Shown: positions 52,328 through 61,164, counted from the stretch's first letter. The stretch: DNA of 64,000 bases from AWTP1-13 sp963840075 (GCA_963840075.1 CAWIXS010000047.1:27197-91196), one strand, 5' to 3'. Notes: generated from the sequence alone by a model not told the origin. Made by a program: numbers and translations.

Positions 52328-53497
52328 CTAACCGAATGAAGCTGTAACCAACGGCGTCCAAATAACCTGCTCGATGTGGTGCGCACCGGTCGCCAGCATG
52401 ACGAGGCGGTCGAAGCCGAGCGCCGCGCCGCTGGCCGGCGGCATCAGCGCCAGCGCGGCGAGGAAATCCTCGTCGATGGGATAGCGCTCGCCGTAGCGGC
52501 GCTCCTTCTCCGCCATCTCTGCCTCGAGGCGGAGGCGTTGCAGCGCAGGGTCGGTGAGCTCGCCGAAGGCGTTGGCGAGCTCCATCCCGCAGGCGTAGAG
52601 CTCGAAGCGCTCGGCCACGCTGGGATCGCCCGGCTTGGGCCGCGCCAGCGCGGCGAGGGCGGCAGGGTACTCGATGAGCAGCGTAGCGCGCCCGTTGCCG
52701 AGGCCGGGATCGATCCTGGCGACCAGGATGCGGCTGAAGACATCCGCCCACGTGTCGTCGGGCGCCGTCTCGATGCCCGCGGCGTCGGCGGCGGCGGCGA
52801 GAGCGTGGCGGTTCCCGGCGGGACCGTCGAGCGTCGCGGAGAGATCGATGCCGGCGAGGCGCTGGAAGGCCTGCGCCACCGTCAGGCGCTCCAACGCGGC
52901 GAACGGATCGGCAGTGCGGCCGCGATGGACGAGCTGCGTGGTGCCCGCCGCCTCGGCTGCCAGACGCAGCAATAGGGCGCAGTCCTCCATCAGCCGCTCG
53001 TAGGGCTCCCGCGCGCGGTACCATTCCAGCATCGTGAAGGCCGGATGGTGCAGGGCGCCGCGCTCGCGGTTGCGGAACACCGGCGCGAACGTGAAGATGC
53101 GCTCCTCCCCCGCCGCCAGGAGCTTCTTGCAGGCGAGCTCGGGCGAGGTGTGCAGATAAAGCGGCCGGCGCGTGCCGTCGGGGCCGATCAGCTCGGTGGC
53201 GAACGCGTGAAGGTGCGTCTCGTTGCCCGGCGACACCTGCAAGGCCGCAGTCTCGACCTCGACGAAGCCCTGCTGCAGGAACCAGGCGCGGATGGCGGCC
53301 TGGATGCGGCCGCGCGCCGTCAGGAACGGCCGCCGGTCCTGATGCCGGTCGGGGCGCCACCACGGGCTTTGCTCTGCGGGCGTCGGCAAGGGGTTCGCTT
53401 CGGGCTCGTAGCGGCTTGGCGATACAGCAAAAGCCCTGTAGAAAGCGCCGACTCGATTGGCGAGCCTGCCGCCGCTCCGGCGCAATCCAAGGCTCAT
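52328..53497 (-). CDS. epmA: EF-P lysine--lysylation enzyme EpmA (PoxA/GenX)
   Basis: Class II lysyl-tRNA synthetase paralogue without the tRNA-binding domain; it attaches (R)-beta-lysine to EF-P. Motif 1 region (RGRIQAAIRAWFLQQGFVEV), motif 2 (YLHTSPELACKKLL ... TFAPVFRNRERGALHHPAFT), and motif 3 (GAALGFDRLVMLATGAHHIE) are all present. The start at 53497 gives 389 residues; E. coli EpmA has 325. The extra N-terminus is not conserved, and a later start (for example a TTG just before WWRPDRHQDRRPF) is possible. Divergent from efp. Its 3' end looks replaced by an insertion (see the remnant at 51720). Confidence 0.93.
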   Translation of the reverse strand: MSLGLRRSGGRLANRVGAFYRAFAVSPSRYEPEANPLPTPAEQSPWWRPDRHQDRRPFLTARGRIQAAIRAWFLQQGFVEVETAALQVSPGNETHLHAFATELIGPDGTRRPLYLHTSPELACKKLLAAGEERIFTFAPVFRNRERGALHHPAFTMLEWYRAREPYERLMEDCALLLRLAAEAAGTTQLVHRGRTADPFAALERLTVAQAFQRLAGIDLSATLDGPAGNRHALAAAADAAGIETAPDDTWADVFSRILVARIDPGLGNGRATLLIEYPAALAALARPKPGDPSVAERFELYACGMELANAFGELTDPALQRLRLEAEMAEKERRYGERYPIDEDFLAALALMPPASGAALGFDRLVMLATGAHHIEQVIWTPLVTASFG

Positions 53498-53528
53498 GGG
53501 CGAGAGCTGAAAGCAGGAGTGACCGGCG

Positions 53529-54098
53529 GTGGTGAAGGTTATTGCAAGCTCGGTGCGCAAAGGCAACGTGCTCGACATCGGCGGCAAGCTCGTCGTCGTC
53601 ATGAAGGCCGAGAACATCCATCCGGGCAAGGGCACGCCGGTGACGCACCTCGACATGCGCCGCATCTCGGACGGGGTGAAGATCACCGAGCGCTACCGCA
53701 CCACCGACCAGGTGGAGCGCGCCTACCTCGAGGAGAAGACCTACAACTACCTCTACGAGGACGACATGGGCTTCCACCTGATGGAGCCCGAGACCTACGA
53801 CCAGATCACCGTCCCCAAGGACATCATCGGCGACCAGTCGGTCTATCTGCAGGAGAACATGGCCGTAAGCGTGAGCCTGCACGAGGGGATTCCGATTGCG
53901 GCGGAGCTGCCGGCGCGCGTGACGCTCGAGGTGGTCGAGGCCGATCCCGTGGTCAAGGGGCAGACGGCCTCGTCGTCCTACAAGCCGGCGGTTCTCTCCA
54001 ACGGCCTGCGCGTGATGGTGCCGCCGCACATCTCGGCCGGCACCCGCATCGTCGTCATGACCGCCGACGCCTCCTACGTGGAGCGCGCGAAGGACTGA
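53529..54098 (+). CDS. efp: Elongation factor P
   Basis: Translation factor that relieves ribosome stalling at polyproline. 189 residues with the three EF-P beta-barrels. The modification loop is NIHPGKGTP, whose Lys is the target of EpmA/EpmB. The C-terminal domain ends VVKGQTASSSYKPAVLSNGL. Two GTG codons (53529 and 53532) could start the protein (VKVIASSVRKGNVLDIGGKL); AGGAG is 9 bases before the first. Divergent from epmA with 31 bases between, so the promoter regions overlap. Polyproline-containing targets in this window include the nlpD-like protein. Confidence 0.97.
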   Translation: MVKVIASSVRKGNVLDIGGKLVVVMKAENIHPGKGTPVTHLDMRRISDGVKITERYRTTDQVERAYLEEKTYNYLYEDDMGFHLMEPETYDQITVPKDIIGDQSVYLQENMAVSVSLHEGIPIAAELPARVTLEVVEADPVVKGQTASSSYKPAVLSNGLRVMVPPHISAGTRIVVMTADASYVERAKD

Positions 54099-54105
54099 GC
54101 CACCC

Positions 54106-54150
54106 GTGATCCCGGAAGCCGAGCCGCACGGCGAGGCTATCCGGGACGAC
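54106..54150. repeat. Short palindromic repeat (GTGATCCCGG...CCGGGACGAC)
   Basis: Short diverged member of the GTCATCCCGG family between the converging efp and MarR-GNAT genes; arms GTGATCCCGGAAGCC and GCTATCCGGGACGAC. Confidence 0.55.
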
Positions 54151-54162
54151 CGGTGTACCGGC

Positions 54163-55095
54163 TCACAAATCGAGCTGCCAGGTCTCGCCGACGAGGTCCT
54201 GGCCGAAGCTCCGGTGCGGCTCGGATTTGACGAGCCGGTAGCCTGCAGCCTCGTAGATGCGGCGTGCGCTGACGAGCACGCTGTTGGTCCACAGCACGAT
54301 GTGCCTGTAGCCCGCGGACTGCGCGAACCGCCGGCACTCCTCCACCAGCCGCGCGCCGATGCCGAGCCCGCGCGCCGCGGGCTCCACGTAGAGCATGCGC
54401 AGCTTGGCAGTGTGCTCGTTGGGCCCTTTGACCAGGAACACCGAGCCCACGACCTCGCCCTCGCGCTCGGCGATCCAGCAGCGCTCGCGCCTGGCGTCGA
54501 AGCCCTTGACGAAGCTGCCGGCGATCTCCGCCACGAAGCCTTCGAAGGTCTCGTCCCAGCCGTGCTCCTCGGCATAGAGCGCACCGTGGCGCGAGATCAC
54601 CCAGCCGATATCGCCGGGGCGGTGCGGGCGGATGATGTAGGGCACGCGCAGGCCCTGGGCGTCGCCCATCATGGTCTCGATGCCGGCCATGGCGGCGATG
54701 AGCCGCTGCCGGTCGGCCGGCGCCAGCGGCGCCAGCAGCGCCGCGATGTCGTCCCTGGAGCGGGCGTCGAGAAGCTCGTAGCGCTCGCGCCCGCGCGCCG
54801 TGAGCGAGACGATGGCCTGGCGCCCGTCGGACTGGGACGGCCGGCGCGCAACCAGCCTGCGCTTCTCCAGCGCGCCCAGCAGCCGGCTGACATAGCCGGC
54901 GTCGAGGCCCAGCTCCGCCACCATGCCGCTCGCCGTCCACTCCCCGCGCCGGCCCAGCTCGAACACCACGCGGCCCTCGGAGAGCGTGAGGCCGCTGTCG
55001 AGCAGGCTCTCCTCCAATACGCCGATCCGGCGCGTGTAGAAGCGGTTGAAGCGGCGCACGGCCTCGATGGCCGCTGCGGAGGGTTCCTGCGTCAT
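54163..55095 (-). CDS. MarR-GNAT fusion protein (helix-turn-helix regulator with acetyltransferase domain)
   Basis: 310 residues. The N-terminal MarR winged helix (RRIGVLEESLLDSGLTLSEG, DAGYVSRLLGALEKRRLVAR, SLTARGRERYELLDARSRDD) spans about residues 10-145. A GNAT acetyltransferase domain spans about 160-305: CWIAEREGEVVGSVFLVKGP, YVEPAARGLGIGARLVEECR (the acetyl-CoA loop R-G-x-G-x-G/A) and AARRIYEAAGYRL-like end. Such fusions are widespread in alphaproteobacteria but their ligands are unknown; they could couple DNA binding to acetylation. ATG at 55095. Confidence 0.9.
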   Translation of the reverse strand: MTQEPSAAAIEAVRRFNRFYTRRIGVLEESLLDSGLTLSEGRVVFELGRRGEWTASGMVAELGLDAGYVSRLLGALEKRRLVARRPSQSDGRQAIVSLTARGRERYELLDARSRDDIAALLAPLAPADRQRLIAAMAGIETMMGDAQGLRVPYIIRPHRPGDIGWVISRHGALYAEEHGWDETFEGFVAEIAGSFVKGFDARRERCWIAEREGEVVGSVFLVKGPNEHTAKLRMLYVEPAARGLGIGARLVEECRRFAQSAGYRHIVLWTNSVLVSARRIYEAAGYRLVKSEPHRSFGQDLVGETWQLDL

Positions 55096-55121
55096 GGCGG
55101 CTGGTCCCACGTTTATTGCCA

Positions 55122-55149
55122 GTAGCACAGATGTACTTGCTATTGTCAA
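55122..55149 (-). promoter_or_regulatory. Promoter and candidate operator of the MarR-GNAT gene
   Basis: On the minus strand: TTGACA (55144-55149), 16-base spacer, TGCTAC (55122-55127). Between the hexamers, TAGCA (55123-55127) and TGCTA (55138-55142) form an inverted repeat, a reasonable MarR-type operator for autoregulation. Lies between the divergent MarR-GNAT and recO genes. Confidence 0.5.
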
Positions 55150-55240
55150 CTAAATGCTGACAGGGGGCATCCGCGCGCGAGGCGGCCGGAACGAGCCGAC
55201 GGCCCGCGCAGATCCGCTGCGACTCCGCTATGGTGCGCCG

Positions 55241-55963
55241 ATGCAGTGGTCCGACGAAGGCGTGATCCTGGGCGTGCGCCCGCACGGGGAGACGGCTGCC
55301 GTCGTGGAGCTGTTCACGCGCCAGCACGGCCGCCATCTGGGGCTCGTCCACGGCGGGCGCTCGCGCAAGCTGCGCCCGGTGCTGCAGGTCGGCAACCATG
55401 TGGACGCCACGTGGAAGGCCAGGCTCGCCGACAACCTGGGGCACTTCGCGCTGGAGTTGCGCAAGGGCTTCGCCGCGCTCCTCATGGACGACGCCGCGGC
55501 GCTGGCCGCGATGACCTCGATGGCGGCGCTGGCGCGCCTGCTGCCGGAGCGCGACCCGCACGCCAACCTCTACGAGATCACGCAGTTCGTGCTGGGCTAT
55601 CTCGATGTGCGCGCGGTGTGGCCGGCGCTGCTCGCGCGCTGGGAGCTCGCCCTGCTCGACGAGCTGGGCTTCGGGCTCGACCTTGCAAGCTGCGCTGCCA
55701 CCGGCCAGAGCGCCGGCCTCGTCTATGTCTCGCCCAGGTCGGGACGCGCGGTGTCGGCCGAGGCCGGCGAGCCCTACCGGGACCGCCTGCTTGCCCTGCC
55801 CGCGTTTCTGCGCGGCGGGGCGGCGGGCGACGTGAGTGCGGAGGACGTGCTCGTCGGCTTCGCGCTCACCGGGCATTTCCTGGAGGCGCGCGCGCTCGCG
55901 CCGCGCAACCTGGAGCTGCCCGAGGCGCGCAGCCGTCTGTTGGCGTACCTTCGCCGGTCATAA
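55241..55963 (+). CDS. recO: DNA repair protein RecO
   Basis: OB-fold protein that loads RecA with RecF/RecR during recombinational repair. 240 residues from the ATG at 55241 (MQWSDEGVILGVRPHGETAA). The OB fold continues VELFTRQHGRHLGLVHGGRS, then a helical region (DLRGFG-like segment LLDELGFGLDLASCAATGQS) without a zinc-binding Cys quartet, as in many alphaproteobacteria. The reading frame open before the ATG is not conserved. Convergent with the AbrB-family gene. Confidence 0.93.
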   Translation: MQWSDEGVILGVRPHGETAAVVELFTRQHGRHLGLVHGGRSRKLRPVLQVGNHVDATWKARLADNLGHFALELRKGFAALLMDDAAALAAMTSMAALARLLPERDPHANLYEITQFVLGYLDVRAVWPALLARWELALLDELGFGLDLASCAATGQSAGLVYVSPRSGRAVSAEAGEPYRDRLLALPAFLRGGAAGDVSAEDVLVGFALTGHFLEARALAPRNLELPEARSRLLAYLRRS

Positions 55964-55996
55964 ATCTCTCGCTAATGTTCTCGCTTCGGCAGCGGC

Positions 55997-57082
55997 TCAA
56001 CCCGTGCGCTGGGCGATGAAGCGGGCGAGCGGCGGGCCGCAGATCAGGACGATGGCGAAGCGCACGGTCTGCAGCGCCATCACGAACGACAGGTCGGCGG
56101 TGCTGGAGGCGGCGATGATGGCAACCGAATCCATGCCGCCGGGAGTCGTGGCGAGGTAGGCGGTCAGCGGATCGATGCCTTTGGCGATGACGAGCACGAA
56201 AGCCAGCAGGCCGCACGTCGTGATCAGGGCGAGGATCGACAGGAGAACCTGGGGCAGCGCCCGCCAGGCATGAGCGAGGATCTCGCGCGTGAAGCCGAGG
56301 CCGACGTTCCAGCCCAGCAGCGCGTAGCTTGCCGCCAGCAGCCAGGGCGGCAGGGTGATGTGCACAAGCCCGCTGCCCTCGAGCGGGGCGCCGACGATCA
56401 TGGGCACCAGCAGGGCGCCCGCAGGGATGCGCAGCCACAGGTGCGCCGCAATACCGGCCCCGACGAGCGCCGGCGTGGCGGCGAAATCCAGCCAGGGGAT
56501 GGCGGGAAACCAGGCGGTGTGGGCGCCGGGAATGGCGGCGATCGGGCCGACCCACACGCGCGCCACCACGGCGGCGAGCCCCGCGACGCACAAGACCCGC
56601 AGGTACTGCATGAAGGCGACGAGGCGCGCATCCGCCCCGAAGTCGCCGGCCAGCACCATCATCGCCTGCGCGGCGCCCGGAGCGGTGCCCCAGACCGCGG
56701 TCGAGCCCGGCAGCACCTTGAAGCGGGCGATGCTCCAGCCGAGCAGGCCGCTGGTGGCGACGATGACGATCACCACGCCCAGGAGCAGCGGCCAGTCCCT
56801 GAGGAAGGCGAGCACGATGTCGGCCGTCATGGCGCGCGCGATCAGGCACCCGACCACGGCCTGCGCGGCGACGACCGGAAGTCTGGGCACGCGCACGGCA
56901 CCGCCGTTGGTCGCGAGCAGGATGCCGGCGATCATCGGGCCCAGGAGGAGGGCCGCCGGCAGGCCGAGGAGCTCGAGGAGGGTGGCGAGGATCAGCGAGC
57001 CCGCAACGAGGATCGCCCACTGCCGGAGGGATAAAAGCCGCTTCAGGAGATGGAGGGGGCGCAGATCGGGTAGCCGGGGCAT
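55997..57082 (-). CDS. AbrB-family (DUF/PF05145) permease
   Basis: Integral membrane protein of 361 residues with about ten hydrophobic segments arranged as two AbrB duplication repeats, each containing a GPMIAG-type block: LLLGPMIAGILLATNGGAV and LLVPMIVGAPLEGSGLV. The conserved AWGTAPGAAQAMM-type segment is present as AVWGTAPGAAQAMMVLAGDF, as is LATTPGGMDSVAIIAASS. Annotated in other genomes as an ammonia monooxygenase-associated or AbrB transporter; true function unknown. Confidence 0.85.
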   Translation of the reverse strand: MPRLPDLRPLHLLKRLLSLRQWAILVAGSLILATLLELLGLPAALLLGPMIAGILLATNGGAVRVPRLPVVAAQAVVGCLIARAMTADIVLAFLRDWPLLLGVVIVIVATSGLLGWSIARFKVLPGSTAVWGTAPGAAQAMMVLAGDFGADARLVAFMQYLRVLCVAGLAAVVARVWVGPIAAIPGAHTAWFPAIPWLDFAATPALVGAGIAAHLWLRIPAGALLVPMIVGAPLEGSGLVHITLPPWLLAASYALLGWNVGLGFTREILAHAWRALPQVLLSILALITTCGLLAFVLVIAKGIDPLTAYLATTPGGMDSVAIIAASSTADLSFVMALQTVRFAIVLICGPPLARFIAQRTG

Positions 57083-57233
57083 GGCCTGCGTGTGTAGCAG
57101 CGGGCGGCTTCAACGGCGACCCGCGCGCAGCGCAACGCTGCCCCCCGTGGCAATGGAAAATCGGGGGCGCCGCCGAGCTGTGACCTGCAGAGACTTGGTC
57201 CGGTGGGCCTCTGGTCCCGCGGGAGCTGGCGGA

Positions 57234-57470
57234 TCACTCCGCGGCGTCCCGCAGAGCGCGGCCATCGTCCGCCTCCGCGCCCGGCGCGGTGGGGGACACG
57301 AGGCGCAGGCGCTCCACGAGGCCGAGCGAGCGGCGCCTGCGCTCCTCCTCCTCGATGGCATGCAGCAGCAGCGTGGTGACGACGGCGTTCTTGTTGTGAC
57401 CTTCGAACACCTTGTCGAACTTGTCCCGCACGTCGTCGGGGACCGAGAAGCTCATCGTCGCCATTGACAC
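57234..57470 (-). CDS. Ribbon-helix-helix-like small protein (antitoxin-like)
   Basis: 78 residues. The N-terminal MATMSFSVPDDVRDKFDKVF resembles ribbon-helix-helix DNA-binding domains of antitoxins, followed by EGHNKNAVVTTLLLHAIEEE and an unconserved tail. An internal ATG gives a shorter protein starting ATMSFSV. No toxin-like gene lies next to it in this window; the upstream gap is repeat-rich. Confidence 0.6.
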   Translation of the reverse strand: MSMATMSFSVPDDVRDKFDKVFEGHNKNAVVTTLLLHAIEEEERRRRSLGLVERLRLVSPTAPGAEADDGRALRDAAE

Positions 57471-57581
57471 ACCCCGCTACTGAAACTGTTGGACAATATA
57501 AGCAATTTGCATGCCATCAACCAGATCGGATGGCGCAGCATCCCTTATTCACCGAAACGACACGGGGCATCCCCGGGCAGC

Positions 57582-57647
57582 GGGGTCAGACCCCTTGCCT
57601 CCAACGCGGCAATCGGGACACCCGCGTTGACGCGAGGGTCTGACCCC
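57582..57647. repeat. GGGGTCAGACCCC...GGGTCTGACCCC repeat
   Basis: Two palindromic copies of the GGGTCTGAC core (57582-57593 and 57635-57647) face each other across 40 bases, so the whole element can form a long hairpin or two small ones. Between the antitoxin-like gene and the ABC transporter. Confidence 0.7.
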
Positions 57648-57730
57648 GGTCGCACGGCCGTGGTGCGGAGCGATTGGGCCGGCAGGCTCCAACAGCGATG
57701 CACGCTGAGGGCCGAGCCGTGGGGGGCCAG

Positions 57731-57751
57731 GTCAGACCCGCAAGGTCCGAC
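57731..57751. terminator. GTCAGACCC/GGTCCGAC hairpin at the end of the ABC transporter gene
   Basis: GTCAGACC (57731-57738) and GGTCCGAC (57744-57751) pair with one mismatch across a short loop. The arm overlaps the stop codon of the leftward ABC gene. Third locus of the GGGTCTGAC family; likely terminator. Confidence 0.5.
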
Positions 57752-59528
57752 CCCATGCCACGCGGCGGCGCTCGGCGTCGACGATGAGCTGGCGGTCGTG
57801 GAAGGCCAGCACCGCCGGGCGATGGGCGATGCTGATGACGGTGGCGGCGGGCAGGCCCTGGCGCACGAGCTCGTACATGTCCCGCTCGGCCGGCTCGTCG
57901 AGGGCGGCCGTCGCCTCGTCGAGGAACAGCCAGTTGGGCCGGAACAGGAGCGCGCGGGCGAAGGCGAGGCGCTGCGTCTCGCCGCCCGACAGGATGAAGG
58001 ACCAGTTCGCCGCCTCGCCGAGGCGGGGCACCAGGTAGCCGAGCCCGCAGGCTTCCAGCGCCGCGCCGCATTCGGCGTCGGAGTGCCTGTCGTGGGCTTC
58101 CGGGTAGCACAGCGCATCCTTGAGCGCGCCGATCGGCAGATAGGGCCGCTGCGCGAGGAACAGCGCGCGGCCGTCGCTGGGCAGCGCGATGCGGCCCCTG
58201 CCGTAGGGCCACAGCCCCGCCAGCACGCGGAACAGCGTGGTCTTGCCGCTGCCCGAGGAGCCGCGCAGGACGACGCTCTCGCCCTCGCGCACGGTCAGGT
58301 CGACGCCTTCCAGCAGCGTGGTTCCGTCGGGGAGCTGCACCTCCACGCCGGCCAGCGCGAGCACGGGCTCCGGCGCGGTGCGGACCTCGAAGCCGGCCTG
58401 CCCGGCGGCGCGCTTGGCCTTCACCATGGCGTCGCCGAAGGTGGTGAGCCGGTTCACCACGGCCTGCCAGGCGGCGAGCTGGGTGTAGCTGTCGACGAAC
58501 CAGGAGAGCGAGCCCTGCACCTGGCCGAAGGCGTCCGCCGTCTGCGTGAGCGTGCCGAGCCCGATGCGGCCGGCGAAGAACTGCGGTGCGCCGACGATGA
58601 AGGGAAACACCGCCGCGGCCTGGCCGTAGAACGAGGTGAGCCAGGTCAGGCGCTTGTTGTATTTCATGTAGCTCCACCAGGTGGCGTAGATCCTCGTGAA
58701 GGCGTTGGCGAGCCGCCGCTCCTCGACCGGCTCGCCGTGGTAGAGCGCGATCGACTCGGCGTTCTCGCGGATGCGCACCATGCGGTAGCGGAAGTCGGCG
58801 TTGTAGCGCTCCAGCGCGAAGTTCACGCCCACCAGCGGCCGGCCGATGAGCCAGGTGGCCCAGGAGCCGGCCAGCGCGTAGAGCACCGCCGCCCACATCA
58901 TGTAGCCGGGGATCGCCAGCCCGCCGAAGATCGGCAGCACGAAGTCGCTGGAGAGGTTCCAGAGCACCGCTGCGAAGGTGACGAGCGTCATCACCTGCAG
59001 GAGCAGGCCGAGCGAGATGTCGAGCGTCTGGCGGGTGAAGGCGCCGATGTCCTGCTCGATGCGCTGCTCGGGGTTGCCGACGCCCCAGCGCGCCAGCTCC
59101 ATGTGGTAGTAGGTGCGGTCGGCGAGCCAGTCGTGGAAGTAGACCCGGCTCAGCCAGCGGCGCCAGCGGATGGTGAGGAGCTGGACCAGCCACACGCGGT
59201 AGACGACGGCGATGATGAGAAGCGCCACCAGGAACACCCAGGTGTAGAGCTCGGACCAGAAGGCCTCGGCGTTGCGGTCCTGCAGCGCGTTGAAGAAGCG
59301 CGCGTTCCAGGAGTTGATCAGCTTGGAGATGTAGACGGCGAGCACGCTCGCCGCGACGATGACGGCAAGCAGCGTGTGGGCGATCCAGCATTCCTTGGCG
59401 CTGAAGGCGAAGCCCCAGATGCTGAAGGTCTGCCGCTCCTGGGCGGACCAGTAGGGGCGGGTGAGGTCCCACAGCTTGCCAGCGAACGTGCGCGCAGAGG
59501 CCATGCGGGTCAGGAAGCGGTCGATCAT
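57732..59528 (-). CDS. ABC transporter, permease fused to ATPase (SbmA/YddA/BacA-ABCD type)
   Basis: Membrane transporter of 598 residues. The N-terminal SbmA-like membrane domain carries WRRWLSRVYFHDWLADRTYY, the NPEQRIEQDIGAFTRQTLDI block and FRYRMVRIRENAESIALYHG. The C-terminal ABC ATPase has Walker A GSSGSGKTT, the signature LSGGETQRLAFARAL, and Walker B WLFLDEATAALDE. Homologues import peptides, cobalamin or very long chain fatty acids. The start is the ATG at 59528 (MIDRFLTRMASARTF); the frame before it is Arg-rich and not conserved. Confidence 0.92.
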   Translation of the reverse strand: MIDRFLTRMASARTFAGKLWDLTRPYWSAQERQTFSIWGFAFSAKECWIAHTLLAVIVAASVLAVYISKLINSWNARFFNALQDRNAEAFWSELYTWVFLVALLIIAVVYRVWLVQLLTIRWRRWLSRVYFHDWLADRTYYHMELARWGVGNPEQRIEQDIGAFTRQTLDISLGLLLQVMTLVTFAAVLWNLSSDFVLPIFGGLAIPGYMMWAAVLYALAGSWATWLIGRPLVGVNFALERYNADFRYRMVRIRENAESIALYHGEPVEERRLANAFTRIYATWWSYMKYNKRLTWLTSFYGQAAAVFPFIVGAPQFFAGRIGLGTLTQTADAFGQVQGSLSWFVDSYTQLAAWQAVVNRLTTFGDAMVKAKRAAGQAGFEVRTAPEPVLALAGVEVQLPDGTTLLEGVDLTVREGESVVLRGSSGSGKTTLFRVLAGLWPYGRGRIALPSDGRALFLAQRPYLPIGALKDALCYPEAHDRHSDAECGAALEACGLGYLVPRLGEAANWSFILSGGETQRLAFARALLFRPNWLFLDEATAALDEPAERDMYELVRQGLPAATVISIAHRPAVLAFHDRQLIVDAERRRVAWGRTLRV

Positions 59529-59771
59529 GCCGGATGGGTCGCGCCGGAGGGTTCGGGGGCTAGCGCGTACCGGCCGCTTCCGGCTGCGAGGGTTGAGATC
59601 GCGCCGGCGAAAGAGGGTACGCCTCAACGTCCCATTTCGGGACGGTGCGGCGCGAGGAAAATCACCCAAATGAGGGAGAGCAATGGTGCGCGAGCCTCGC
59701 GCGGCGAGTCATTGCCGGTATGGTTAATGCCGCGTCGCGGCTCCGAAGCGTGGGCGTCACTGCGGGCGCGG

Positions 59772-60080
59772 TCACATCCGGTCGGCCAGCTCCCTGGTCT
59801 TGCGCCGCTCCCAATCGGCGACGAGCCGGGAGCCGGCGAAGAAGACGAAGAGCCAATGGGCGAGGATGCCGATGCCCCAGCCGAGGAGCACCCACAGCAC
59901 CCACCAGGGCCCGCCGGTCGCGGCATTGATGATCGCCAGCAGCAGCAGCACGGCGGCAAACACGAAGAGGTGGATGTAGAACGCCTTGATGGCCGCGACC
60001 TGCCGCTTGGCCCGGGCGAGCTTCTCGTCCTGGCTCATCACGCGGTGTGCATCTGGCGCCGGGGCCTGGTCCACGAGCAT
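59772..60080 (-). CDS. 2TM-domain membrane protein
   Basis: 102 residues. A basic helix (KLARAKRQVAAIKAFYIHLF) leads into two membrane segments (FVFAAVLLLLAIINAATGG and LWVLLGWGIGILAHWLFVFF) and a short tail with ERRKTRELADRM. The pattern fits the 2TM domain of small proteins and histidine kinases, but no kinase domain follows. The start may be the ATG at 60080 (MLVDQAPAPDAHRVMSQDEK) or the internal one at 60038. Function unknown. Confidence 0.65.
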   Translation of the reverse strand: MLVDQAPAPDAHRVMSQDEKLARAKRQVAAIKAFYIHLFVFAAVLLLLAIINAATGGPWWVLWVLLGWGIGILAHWLFVFFAGSRLVADWERRKTRELADRM

Positions 60081-60220
60081 CTCCTTCAGGGGCTGCCTCG
60101 GCGGCCGGCCTCGGTCGGCCGAACGCGCGCTATCCTGGCGAGCCCGCTTGCAACATAAGCATCGCCGCTTCGGCCTTCCATAGCGAAGAGCGGGATACGC
60201 CGCCCGACGCCGGCGACGAG

Positions 60221-61048
60221 CTAGCCGCGTCGCTGGCGCGGGAGGTCGATCGGCAGGTACTCGACGCCGGAGCGCTGCACCGGTTGCGGATAGAGCTTCA
60301 TGAGCGCCAGCACCGCGACCGGCATGCCGACCGTGACGGGCAGGCCCAGCGACGCCGCCTCCTCCGCCGTCAGCGCGTAGTCGTGGGTCCAGTGCCCACC
60401 GGCCAGCTTGTCGGCCAGCGCCTCGGCCGAGGCCTGGTCCATGCGCGGCGTCAGCAATTCGACCGCGCCCTTCTTGACCTGGGCCAGCGCCTTCTCGCTG
60501 ACATCGGCCAGCACCAGGGTGAGGTCGAACACGTTGTCGATCTGCTTGGAGTCGCGCGCCCTGACGATGCTCGCCGCCGGGAAGCCCATGATCTGCGGAT
60601 CGATGGGACCCAGGACCGAGAACTCGCCGAGCACGATCTCGTCGGCGGCGAGCGCAATCAGCGTCCCGCCCGACATGGCGTAGACCGGGACGTAGACCGT
60701 CACCTTGGCCGGGTGCGCCTCCACCGCGCGGGCGATCTGCATGGCCGCCAGCACCAGGCCGCCCGGGGTGTGCAGGATGAGATCGATCGGAACGTCGCGC
60801 GGCGTCTCCTTGATGGCGGCGATGATGGTCTGGGCATCCTCGAGGTCGATGTGGCGCGACACCGCGAAGCCGAACAGGCTGCGCTGCTCCTGGCGGTGGA
60901 TCATGGTGATGACGCGCGTGCCGTGCGCCTGCTCCAGCGCGCGGATCGCCTGCGCGCGCCGGTAGCCGAACCAGCGGCCCATGAGGAGCGGCTGCAGGGC
61001 CATGAATCCCAGCAGAATCCACAAGAGGGTCGAGAAATCGAACGACAT
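60221..61048 (-). CDS. SppA-like membrane serine protease (SDH family, Clp/crotonase fold)
   Basis: 275 residues with one N-terminal membrane helix (LLWILLGFMALQPLLMG). The Clp-like protease core has ITMIHRQEQRSLFGFAVSRH, LILHTPGGLVLAAMQIARAV (substrate-binding Gly-Gly) and YAMSGGTLIALAADEIVLGE, where Ser126 should be the nucleophile. DPQIMGFPAASIVRARDSKQ follows. Related to archaeal signal peptide peptidases and serine dehydrogenase proteinases; probably degrades membrane peptides. Adjacent small membrane genes on the same strand might be partners, but the spacing is not tight. Confidence 0.85.
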   Translation of the reverse strand: MSFDFSTLLWILLGFMALQPLLMGRWFGYRRAQAIRALEQAHGTRVITMIHRQEQRSLFGFAVSRHIDLEDAQTIIAAIKETPRDVPIDLILHTPGGLVLAAMQIARAVEAHPAKVTVYVPVYAMSGGTLIALAADEIVLGEFSVLGPIDPQIMGFPAASIVRARDSKQIDNVFDLTLVLADVSEKALAQVKKGAVELLTPRMDQASAEALADKLAGGHWTHDYALTAEEAASLGLPVTVGMPVAVLALMKLYPQPVQRSGVEYLPIDLPRQRRG

Positions 61049-61164
61049 GCGCCCAGTCTAGCGGATCCGGCGGGGTCAGCGGCCAAAGAAAACAGGGCCG
61101 GTTAAGGCGCCCGAAGCGGGATCCGGCTGGTCTGGCGTGTGCGTTGTGGCGTGCGCTGTGCCGC

